A DNA stretch of 64,000 nt, from the NCBI GenBank assembly GCA_030268105.1, contig BSDZ01000028.1, forward strand, positions 644,001 to 708,000, written 5' to 3'. The translations under genes and the position numbers were made by a program. Below, piece by piece: positions 37,198 to 48,700 of the stretch. Source of the stretch: Volvox africanus. Its lineage: Eukaryota > Chlorophyta > Chlorophyceae > Chlamydomonadales > Volvocaceae. Position 1 is the stretch's first letter, and each line of letters begins with the position of its first letter. The notes beneath the pieces are model-generated. The model ran no database searches and was not told where the DNA came from. It saw nothing but the letters and a program-made list of their open reading frames with translations.

Positions 37198-37256
37198 ACG
37201 CACATACACCCACACACACCCACACACACACACATATATGTATATATATATACATA
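37198..37256 (+). repeat. Mixed CA / TA microsatellite
   Basis: A run of cacacaccc-type units passes into cacacaca and then tatatata. Confidence 0.9.
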
Positions 37257-39577
37257 CGTTCCAATTGGATCCATAACCCCAAATTCCGATTTTTTTTCGA
37301 CACAAATATTTCGCAAATCAAGAGGTGTGAGAAGTGTAGTGACTGAGAGTGCAGTGCCATGCACTTTTAAATACATCTCTATACCGTTACCTATATCTGC
37401 ACTATGCAGTACTATTTGCACTGGCCGGTACCTCAGCGCCTGCCACTGGAATGAATCCCGACTGTTATCAATTCCCACCCGTCCTGGCCATCAGACAGTA
37501 CCCGAAATAAGCCGCAAATCGTTTGACAGGCAGGGTACGGCCATCTGGTGCTGATAGGGTACGGCCCTCTTCTCTTCTACTGCCCCAACAAAAATATCCT
37601 TACGGGATGATGACCTGGAAAAGACTAAAGGAGTCCAGTAGTTAAGATATTCGATTTGGAATCGCGGCTGGTTACATTGTGAGATAGATAACGTACCTTT
37701 TGGAGAAAGAGACGCACGAGCGTGCTGCTTTAAAAAGCAAAGGCTTGTGCATAATATATAAATAAATTAAGGACGACGTTTAACATATATTGTCTTAACA
37801 TCGCTTGGCAGTTAATAGCCGCGTTTCTGCGGTCGGGGGATCCAATGTCGCACCTTTGTCTATCAGTTTCCTTACCTCAATGGATAAATCAAGCGGCGCG
37901 ACACGTTAGGGCTACTTCGCTTTCCAGAATCACTTACTCGTCATACACATTTACCACGTTAATGAAGAACATGTTTTGGATATTAAGATGTGAAGTGCTT
38001 GAAAGAGAAGAAACTCGATCACATCTTAACTTCCAAAACATTATTTTCATTCATGTGATAAACGCGGCTGGCGGGCGCGCGATTTTGGAAAATATTCATT
38101 ATGAACTCCATGTAGGACCGGGTTCAGGGGTCCAGGCGGCGTTAGGATTGATTTCATTACATTACAATATCTTCCATGTGATGATTAATGTGATAATCAA
38201 GTATTATAACAAAGATTGCAGTACGGTAATTTTCGTATCCTGTGATTAAGCCTGTTTCTGCATGCGTAGGAACTCGTCGGACTAACGCCGAATAAATCTT
38301 ATATAGATTTTACGTTTGCCCAGGCCGTTAGCCATAAACTCCGGGAGCGAGGCACGCAGTTTACCGGGCGCAAGAGTCCAGGAAGGCTTGCTAGCCAAGC
38401 CACACTAACGTTTTCAGCGCGAAAAAACGAGCATCTCATCATGCAGGGGCTGTAGCGCACGTTCCCTGAAATTATCGAAGTGTGATCCTGTGTGATAAAA
38501 TGAGGTCTGTCTCAACGACAGATACGACTTGAATACCAATTACAACAGCTTCATTTGCAAAGCTGGTCAAACTCATAATCCATCTCATATGTTTTGCAAC
38601 AAAAAACGGCAGTCAAACTTATCAGCTTCCGTTAATGTGTTACTGCAAAATAACGAACTCCACAAGGAGCACTTCAATGCACACCACACGAATTCCTCGC
38701 GTACGTACTACTCGCCATCAGCGGTACATAGCAATCGTAAAATACCGATTCTCAGGAAGGCGAAACGCAGCAGATTTCCCTTTGTAACATGACTTATAGC
38801 CTGCAAACCGAATGAAATGAACTTAATAAGTTCCACTTTGCGTTCTGTCGATCGTCGTTGCCTCCGTAAAAATGTTAAAACTCCTCATTTTGTCAGGAGC
38901 CATCGTTTTCATGCATCATTATTACGTAGACTTCTAACTCCTACTAAACTGGGCTCCAAATATGTTAACTTACCCTCAAACGTACGATGTTGGCGTAACA
39001 TAATGGTCCCATGGTCCGTGGTCCATGTCCAAAGGCAGGGAACTTTTCCAAGAATACATGTAGTTATTTTATTTTACTTTTATCATTAACATCATCTATA
39101 AGCGCGAACAGAAAAGGGTACTGCGAATCTTCTCGTAACATTTGTAGTACCGTAATAGTCATAAGCAAAACGCAATGTTCGCCCTCTTCAAGTGGGCGAG
39201 CCATCCAACAACACAGATACGTCGGTGCCCACAGAAAAACCCACAGCCTAGCCGAAATATCCAACTTTGCACTCGCACAAATTATAGATATTAGGATTAC
39301 TTCGCTGCATAACACGGACCATTTTTCGGTTAGAGAAATTATGTCCCTACAACATATACACAATACACATTCTTGAAACAAATTACATCCATCCCGATAG
39401 AGTTGTGCATTCCCGCCAGGGCGGGGGGCCTTGCTAGCTGTCTGCGTGCACATGCCTGCCTATACAAACGAATGAAACAGCAAGTCTCACTGGGAATTAT
39501 ACATAAACAGCCGCCTTCTGCTGGCGCACTTGCTTCGATATTGGCAGTTAACGTGCCTACATAATCACACGGCTATT
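37257..39577. other. AT-rich intergenic region without a recognised gene
   Basis: Open frames up to 134 codons (37845-38249) exist on the plus strand but have no known motif, no neighbouring exon with matching phase and no composition typical of the coding exons nearby. The segment 37941-38071 is a long imperfect inverted repeat. Decayed transposon DNA is possible. Confidence 0.4.
37941..38071. repeat. Imperfect inverted repeat with a 25-base loop
   Basis: The arm 37950-37993 pairs with 38019-38062. The innermost 11 bases (ttaagatgtga) match perfectly, as does a 10-base block (atgttttgga); by eye about 35 of 44 positions match. The loop is 37994-38018. It could be a foldback transposon remnant or a hairpin RNA precursor. 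Confidence 0.6.
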
Positions 39578-39585
39578 TATAAAAT
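39578..39585 (+). promoter_or_regulatory. Candidate TATA box of the WSC-domain gene
   Basis: TATAAAAT lies 131 bases before the ATG at 39709, inside a small palindrome (gctattt / aaatagc). Position and sequence are plausible; no other support. Confidence 0.3.
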
Positions 39586-39708
39586 AGCATTTTTAAGAGT
39601 TATATTGAGGTAGCTGGCCTCACCAATCATCCAATAACAAGCGACTTGTAGGAACGCAGAAGGGTGCGTGCCTCACTCGACCGTGGTGGACGCAGTGAAC
39701 GACATCAA

Positions 39709-42700
39709 ATGGCAGCGAACAGCCGAAGATCCTCGTCCACCTTCTCCGCCTCCTCGTCCTCCTCGTCCTCCCAGCCGCGCAGTCATCAGCGGATGACTAA
39801 AAAGACCAAGAACCCTGCTGGACTCTGTATCTATCTTGCCTTGTTTTCCATTATTGGATGCCAGGTTGAAGGTAGGTCTCATGTATGTGTTTAGACGACT
39901 GCTTGCCTACATACGTATGCATGTACAATTACATATATATATGAAACATATAAACATATCCATTATAAAAAAGCTTAGGGCTAGATATTGTCTTCAAGAC
40001 ATACAAAGTTGTAGTCTAAATACATGGTAATCCATTCAGGACATATGAACGGGCCTGACATGCGGTTCAGCACGCTTGCTCGCGCCTGCCTGGCTTAAAC
40101 CTAAGTATCCCAACACAGGTCGATTGTAGTAGTCGTACATGTACGGAACAAACCAGCACGAAACACGGAAGCACCTTCGTTCGCAGAATCTCAAGAGGCT
40201 CTCAACTATAACATCAATATCGGTATCTGGATAGCTTTCTTTCATGCCTAGATGGGACTCGCAAGGTACTTAGGTGGGGCTAAGGGGTCCTGATGAGTCG
40301 CTCATTCTCTCTGCTAAATCGGTGACCGCTTTTTTACCTGATCCATGCAGCGGCGATGTTCTACCCGCTAGGTTGCTATAAGGATACGTCAGATTATACC
40401 CGGCTGATCCCGTTCATCAGAAAGGATACAACCCGGATGACGCCTGAGTTTTGTGCTTCGCTGGCGCAGGCTGCTGGTACGTAGAGCTGCATCGAGCCCG
40501 GAGCCGTTAGCCGTTGACTGACGAATTATCCATGATGCATGTGGTGTGTGCGTATGTTATAGATAGATGGATGGATGGGTGGATGGATGGATAGATGGAT
40601 GGATGGATAGATAATATATCGCAATAAGAGTCTGTGTTGCCTTCGATAAGCCGGAAAGAAAGCAGGGTCCCCAATATCTGTGTTGTGCAAGTGCCTTAGG
40701 CATGTAGCGGTTTGCAGGCACACACACAGACACTGTGGACAGAGTGCAGGATGCTTAATCCCTGAGCCCTAATACCCTAAAGCCTCTAAACTGTACCCTA
40801 AAGCCCTAAACTGTATAACCCTAAAATCGTTAACTACAACTCCTAGTATACGTACACACGTTCCCATCTCCATATATGTCTGCAGTAGCCGTACATATAT
40901 GAAAGGGTATTACACTGTGGGCGACTTGACCTGAAAGGACAAGCACCGGTGGCCCTGACTGGGCCGATCCACCGCGCAGGGGGGGGCACACGGCTTAGTC
41001 TGTTACTCATATGCACATGTACATATATACATGCATCATAGATGCGCATATGTATATGTGTGAACGTACATACACGTATAGACAGACAGATAGATACATA
41101 CATACATACACACACATACATACATACAGATAGATAGGTAGATACACACACAGATGCGTCTATTTACAGACTTCATCATTCGGTGCCTTTCTTTTGTTAT
41201 GCATCATCATTCATTGCTTTATTCATATATAGATATACATACATGTATATACACATCATGCGACATCATGTGCGTGTGTGATTATGGTGTACACCGGCCT
41301 GCCCTCATATGTTGTGCTACGGTTCATTTCCCGCCGACGCGTAGGTTGACGCGATCCTACTAGGCGAAGTGCTTTTGTGATGAACGCATTGCATATGAAT
41401 GAATCTGCATGATATAAATGTATTCGTGTACATTTATATATGCATTTGGCATGTTGTCATTATCCATCGCGACATCGCATCATGGCAAATCCGCCTAGCA
41501 TGCATGAATAACCGAAGCATTGAAGTGCGCATTATGCTCGTGCTATGAAACGATAAGTAATATTATCTGATATAATATTACTTCATTAAAGCACACGTTG
41601 AGAGCGCCGCACTTGTCGCGATGCATGCCCTGCAACCGGATATCGTTATCCGGACCCTTGCATCATGCGAATGCCGGAAAGGCTTATACGATTGTTATAC
41701 GTAGACATCGCCTAGACGCAGTAGGGTTGTCACATCTAGGATCGGCCTCCTAATGTGAATCGTACGGCACTGCGATGCTGCGAGTATAACAGATGCGAGG
41801 ACGGCTAAGCTAGACAAGATATTCGATACCGGAGAACACTTGTGTGTTCTACACTACTATTACGATACGATACTCTACTTAGCCCGAGCTAAGCCTGAAC
41901 TTCGCTAATCACCGCCGCGTGATGATTGCTTGCTTCCGGCGCTGACGGCGATTTCGTCCATTGCATCATTCCGACCTGTAAGACCGTAAGTTATATCTCT
42001 CTTCGTCTTGAAGTCTTCCGCTGTCTCTGTTTGCTCTCGCTTGCCTTGCTGTACTTGCAAGTGCTCGCGCATCGGCGTCGATAGTCTCCAGACGTGCAGA
42101 TACTCATGAGCAAACGCGAACGAGAGGTACAACAATTTGGTATCGAGACAGGTTCGTTGCCTAACTGTCTCTCTTTGTCTAATCGGAAGTAGGTTCTTTC
42201 TATGGCGAGTTCCAGCGATGAACCACGAGGACCGCTAGATACTTTTGCCGAAGACTTAGGCCGCGCCGTTTTGGACGCCGCCGCTTCCGGTTTGTAATTG
42301 TTTAATTGCTTTTGTTTAGATTGCTGCACTTGTTGTGTAAGTGTACGCTCTGAGTCGCAGGTAATCTCAGTGCACCGGCATTGCTTGCCGCGGCGACTGA
42401 GACCGGTGTTCGTCCGGACCAGTTGGCGACTCTCATTGCCCAAACTACGGAGATCAGGACTCAGCTGGGCAATTACTTGCTGAGTTTGCTGAATCTTCTC
42501 AAGAGTACTGTCGGTAGGCTCACCGAATCGCTTTGTACTCTTGCCTTTGCGATAGAAGTCGGCTTCTATTACGCAAAACTAGGGTATCGTTTCGTGCTCC
42601 ATGTCCGCGGAACGCGACGATACGCCGCACACTAGCCTAGCTAGCCAACCCGATTTCGTTGTAGCTGCTAGAGCGCCGGATAGAGGTCTTGAGACTATTG

Positions 42701-45700
42701 GCGCGCGAGCCACTCAAGAGCCCCTTTTCCTTCAGACCCCTGCTCACTTAATTGTGCCGCATTCAGCAGTGAACACGAATATGGACAACACTGCTGGACC
42801 AAGGGTTCTGCCATTACCTCAAGCTCGAGGGCATGATGACATCCCTGAGGTGATGAGATTGTCGATTCCCGTTCCTAGGCTCAATATTTCGCTGACCGAC
42901 AAGACACCAGGGCATAGCATAGCCGATGCAACTCGTGCGTACGTGCGTGACGCTAAAAAGTACCTCCAAGCTGTTCATGGTGGCGATAATGACGGTATCA
43001 GGTGTCTCTTCGTTGGTAACACCCTCGAGGGCGCAGCGAAGGACTGGTATCGCAATTGGACCAACGCCCGGGGCAGCTATACTTTTGACGAGTTAGTCGC
43101 CGCTTTGCTTGCACGATTCGCTACTGAGGTTCAAGCACGCGATGTGGAAGCTCGTAACGTTTTGGCGGCGGGTAGCTACCACATGCGTCGGGATGAAAAT
43201 GTACCTGCGTACCAGTCACGCTTCGAAGCACTTGTGACTCCCATTGCTGACCTCACCGAATCTGAGCGTGTCTTTTGGTTTAGGCGAGGCCTAACGAAAC
43301 TTTTGGCTAAATGGTGTGCCACTGACTTGGTTGGAGCGCAGATCAAGTCGTATGACGCGTTGGTCGCTTTTGCTAAGGGCGCGGAGATACGACTTCTTGC
43401 CGGCGAGGAAGAAGTCAAGTCTGGCCCTCGTGCAAATGCCGTGCAAGTGCAGGATCCGCTTGGGGAAGCTGTGGCTCTCGACCAGGACCTCGGCGCGACC
43501 CGCCCCACGCCTACTGCCGCGACGCGACGCAGCAACGGGCAACGCAAGGCGCGTGGGGGCGCTAGCTCGGGTGTCCGTGGTACAGGAGGAGCAGGTCCGA
43601 GCTCGGACCCAGCTAGGAACAGGAAGCGTGGTGGTGCGCCGTCGTCGGCAGCCGCACAGCGTTCCGACCCCAACGTGAAGCGTACTCGTACGGACGACAC
43701 ATTTATGCCAAAATGGAATTGCAATCGTTCCGAATTCGAGCGTCGGAAATTGGCCAATGTTTGTCTACGGTGTGCGGAGAATCATTCCACAAAGGATTGC
43801 CCTCTAATGCCGCCGTTTGTACCTCAGCCGAAATAGGGGCTTGCCCGGGTTCCTGCGGAGGGGGCACCACCTGGGATTTCTGAACTAACGCGTGGTCGGT
43901 GGTCATCCTTACGGCCAGCCGTTAAGGCATTGTTGCCTTGTGTACTTGGGCACATCGAGCGAGTCATTGCGCGACGCATCACGCTTGACGGACGCACGGG
44001 ACTTCTCTGCTTCGATCCGTTGTGTAATTTGTTTACACCACGCCGTCCCCTGTCGTCTATCGATCTGTCTAACCACGTGGTTTTGTTCATCCCCTCGTCT
44101 CTGCGTGAGATGTCGGAACAGTTGGCCATATACAGGAGATGTAGGCGTCAATATCCAGGCACTGCTGCATGTGTATTACTCCCTGCTTTCTGTCGGCGCA
44201 AGGCAGAGGCATCGTTAAGGGGTATGCGGCATGTCCACCGGTTCGAGCCGGGCACCGTTTTGTTTAATGGTGTGGATCGGGAGGGTACGCTGGCTCCGTG
44301 GCCACACCTATCCTACTCGGTTGACGTTTGGTACGAAGCTCCTGATGGGGGTGCCGTTGGTTACGGACCCGCCTTAAGTGCACTGACGTTGTCTGCTGGG
44401 CAGTCGCTCGTAGATAACCGTGTCCCTGTGGTTCAGATCGGTTTGAATGGCCGTACTCTGAAGGCACTTATAGACACCGGTGCCAGCGACGACTTCATCT
44501 CTGTCGCAGAGGTGAATGCGCTGGGGTTGTCCCCAGAGTCGTCTGATTGTCCACAGGTTACCCTTGCTGACGGGGGTAAGCATCCCATCGTGGGCAGGAT
44601 TACCCTTAGCCTATCGTTAGGCCCTTTGCGTGTTGTGACCCGGCCGTACGTGCTGCAGGGCTTAGCAGAGACTGCACCGTACATAATGGGGTCGTCGACA
44701 TTACGACAGTACCGCGCGCGCATCGACATGGAGACCGCAACCCTGCATATGTGCAAGGGTACTCTGTCGATTAAGGTACCTTTCCTGTCGTTCGAACATG
44801 TCACACCAAAGGAGGGCGAAACTGAGGCGGTGCCTATGGTTAATTTCGCTGTGACCGCAATGGCCGCGCGAATCGAACCAGAGCTAGTCGGGCGTAAGGA
44901 GGCCGTCCGTTTGTTACGGAAGGGTGCCCACGGACTGCTTTTAAGGCCGCGGGTGAGCTGTTGTGTCACCACCGCGCAGATTTCTGCGGATCCTGAGGTT
45001 GAGGCCCTACTGTCGCAGTATGAGGACGTCTTTAAAGATATCCCTGGCCTACCACCTATGTTGATCACACAATCCCTCTCATGCCTGGAGCGCAGCCTAC
45101 GGCCTGGCCAATGTACAGGTTGAGTCCATTGGAGCTGGACGAGGTGAAGCGCCAGGTGACGGATTTGCTCGCGAAGGGTATGATACGCCCCAGCACATCC
45201 CCGTATTCTGCACCGATTTTGTTTGTCGGTAAGAAGGATGGGACCTTGCGCATGTGCATTGATTACCGGGGGTTAAATGCGAATACGGTGAAAAATCGCT
45301 ACCCTTTGCCACGCGTTGACGACCTGTTGGATAAGCTGAAGGGCTCGGCTTATTTTTCCTCAATTGACTTACAACAGGGCTACAATCAGATTCGCATCGC
45401 TGCCTCTGATATCCCGAAAACCGCTTTTCGGACGTCCTTCGGTCACTTTGAGTATACGGTCCTATCATTTGGTTTGACTAATGCCCCTGCGACGTTTCAG
45501 GCGGTTATGGACCGAATGTTTAGGCCGTTTATCGACAGGTTCGTTGTTTGCTACCTGGATGACATCTTGGTATATTCTAAAACGCGCGAGGAGCACTTGG
45601 AGCATCTTCGGCTCGTGCTCGACGTTATGAGGCGGGAGCAATTGTTTGCTAAACGCGCCAAATGCTTTTGGGCGCAGCCTCAGGTGGAATATTTGGGTCA

Positions 45701-48700
45701 CATTGTGTCGGCCACCGGTGTGAAGATGGACCCGCGGAAGGTCGCCGTGGTTCGCGATTGGCCCGCGCCTCAGAACCTCACGGAGCTGCGTAAGTTCCTT
45801 GGCTTGACCAATTATTTCCGAAAGTTCATTGAAAAATATTCCATCATTGCGGCCCCGCTTACTAACTTAACTCGCAAAGGCGTTTTCGTTTCGCTCGAGT
45901 CGTGGACGTCGCAATGCCAGCGGGCATTCGAAGAGCTCAAACGAATCATTGCCGAAGATGTCACCCTTGCATTCCCTGATTACTCGTTGCCATTTCGTGT
46001 TGAGGTAGTGTCTGATGCCTCAATATTTGGAAGCGGCGCTGTATTGTTACAGGAAGGGCGACCGATCGCCTTCACGAGTAAGAAGTTTTCTGGTGCGGAG
46101 ATTCGCTACACCACCGGGGAACAGGAGCTTCTGGCCGTGCTGCATGCTTTAAAGGAATGGCGCTGTTACCTCGAGGGACGCCCGTTTACTTTAAAGACTG
46201 ACCACAAGCCCCTAACGTTTTTGCAAAGCGTTCCGACGTTGAACCGCCGTCAAGCTAGGTGGATGGAATATCTAGCTAGGTTCAACTGCACCTGGGAGTA
46301 TATTTCTGGTAAATTGAATATTGCCGATGCTCTCAGTCGACATCCGTCGCTACACGCTGCAATTTTGGCAGCGCCCGTCGTGCGGCCGCGTAGCGAGGAG
46401 GTACCGATCGCGACGGACCTCGCGGAGCGGTTGAAGGTTGCCTACAACGCAGACGCCTGGTTCGCGGACCCGGCTAATGTAGAAAACCTTCGCAAGCAGA
46501 ATGGCCTTTGGCTACGGACGGAGGGTGCAGCTACGCAAATCGTCGTTCCGAACGACGACGCGCTACGCTACGACATCCTTGCGCGGTTCCACGAGGACCC
46601 GTTAGCAGGACACCCTGGTAGCAAGCGATTGATCGACTTGGTGCAACGTTCCTTTTGGTGGCCTCGTTTGGCTAAGGATGCGACGAACTTCGTCCAGACA
46701 TGCAGTCTGTGCCAGCGCAATAAGGCTTTGTCCGGTAAGGGCCATGGGTTGTTGCAACCATTGCCTGTCCCGGATGCGCCTTGGGAAAGTGTTTCCATGG
46801 ACTTCGTAGTCGCGCTGCCCAAAACTGAGGGGGGATACGATGCGGTGTTCGTAATGGTCGATCGTCTGACTAAGATGGTTCACCTAGCACCATGCACATC
46901 ATCCTGCACGGCTGAGCAAACCGCACGTTTGTTTTTCGATAATGTGGTTCGGTTACACGGGATTCCCAAAAATGTGATCTCGGACCGCGGTGGACAGTTC
47001 ACGTCTAAGTTTTGGGAAGCGCTCTGCAAGCTAGTTGGCATGCGCGTCAACCTGAGCACGGCGTATCACCCGCAGACTGATGGTCAAACCGAACGCACAA
47101 ACCGCACGTTGGGTGATATGTTGCGCAATTATGCTGGTCGCACACCACTCGTTTGGGATACGTATTTGACTGCGGCAGAATTCGCGCTTAACAGCGCTGT
47201 TAACCGCTCTACAGGCAAAAGTCCATTCTTTCTTAACTACGGATTTCATCCCGCGCTACCCGTGTGGCGTGAGTTGGAAGTGAACGTGCCTGCCGCTAAA
47301 CTTTTTGCCAAGTCTTTTATGTCTCGAATCACAGACGCGAAGTCGTGTTTGGACGCGGCGCAGCAACGAACGACAGAATACTACAACAAATCCAAGCAGG
47401 ATGTGACGTTTTCGGAAGGGCAACTCGTGTTGCTAAGCACCAAGAACTTGCGTTCCTTGGCCGGCGGATCCCGAAAACTCTTACCCCGCTGGATTGGTCC
47501 GTATCCTGTCATGCGCATGGTTGGGAATGTGGCTGTGGAGCTTGCATTGCCCGCTGATATGCCCATTCACCCCACGTTTCACGTATCGCTTGTTCGTCCG
47601 TATCGTGGTACGGAACCCGTCCCTGAGCCTGCTAACGCCCCCACAGCGATCGAACCAGTTCCCGAGACCTGGATTGCTGGTAAACAGAAGTTTTACGATG
47701 TGGAGCGGGTGTTAGATTATCGCGCGCGTCATGTGGGCCGACACCGACGTAAGCGAACAGTACACGAGTACTTGGTTAAGTGGACAGGGTATACCGACGA
47801 GCACAACTCATGGGAACCGGCACGCAACTTCTCACAGGACATGAAACCCCTGCTCGAAGAAGCCCGCAAACGTGCCACACAAGCCCAATGACCCCTGCAG
47901 TAGATGCTGTATGATGCAGCGAGGACGCTGCATACGGGAGGGGGGATAATTGTTGTGCTACGGTTCATTTCCCGCCGACGCGTAGGTTGACGCGATCCTA
48001 CTAGGCGAAGTGCTTTTGTGATGAACGCATTGCATATGAATGAATCTGCATGATATAAATGTATTCGTGTACATTTATATATGCATTTGGCATGTTGTCA
48101 TTATCCATCGCGACATCGCATCATGGCAAATCCGCCTAGCATGCATGAATAACCGAAGCATTGAAGTGCGCATTATGCTCGTGCTATGAAACGATAAGTA
48201 ATATTATCTGATATAATATTACTTCATTAAAGCACACGTTGAGAGCGCCGCACTTGTCGCGATGCATGCCCTGCAACCGGATATCGTTATCCGGACCCTT
48301 GCATCATGTGAATGCCGGAAAGGCTTATACGATTGTTATACGTAGACATCGCCTAGACGCAGTAGGGTTGTCACATCTAGGATCGGCCTCCTAATGTGAA
48401 TCGTACGGCACTGCGATGCTGCGAGTATAACAGATGCGAGGACGGCTAAGCTAGACAAGATATTCGATACCGGAGAACACTTGTGTGTTCTACACTACTA
48501 TTACTATACGATACTCTACTTAGCCCGAGCTAAGCCTGAACTTCGCTAATCACCGCCGCGTGATGATTGCTTGCTTCCGGCGCTGACGGCGATTTCGTCC
48601 ATTGCATCATTCCGACCTGTAAGACCGTAAGTTATATCTCTCTTCGTCTTGAAGTCTTCCGCTGTCTCTGTTTGCTCTCGCTTGCCTTGCTGTACTTGCA

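Noticed and set aside
37845..38249. 134-codon open frame
   Set aside because: AT-rich, contains the inverted repeat, no motif and no exon partners.
41991..42443. 150-codon minus-strand frame in the LTR and leader, with a counterpart at 56057-56509
   Set aside because: Antisense to the LTR and leader; preserved only through element identity.
45081..47891. Treating the second pol frame of copy 1 as a separate gene with its own start
   Set aside because: Comparison with copy 2 shows it is the continuation of pol after a 7-bp deletion.
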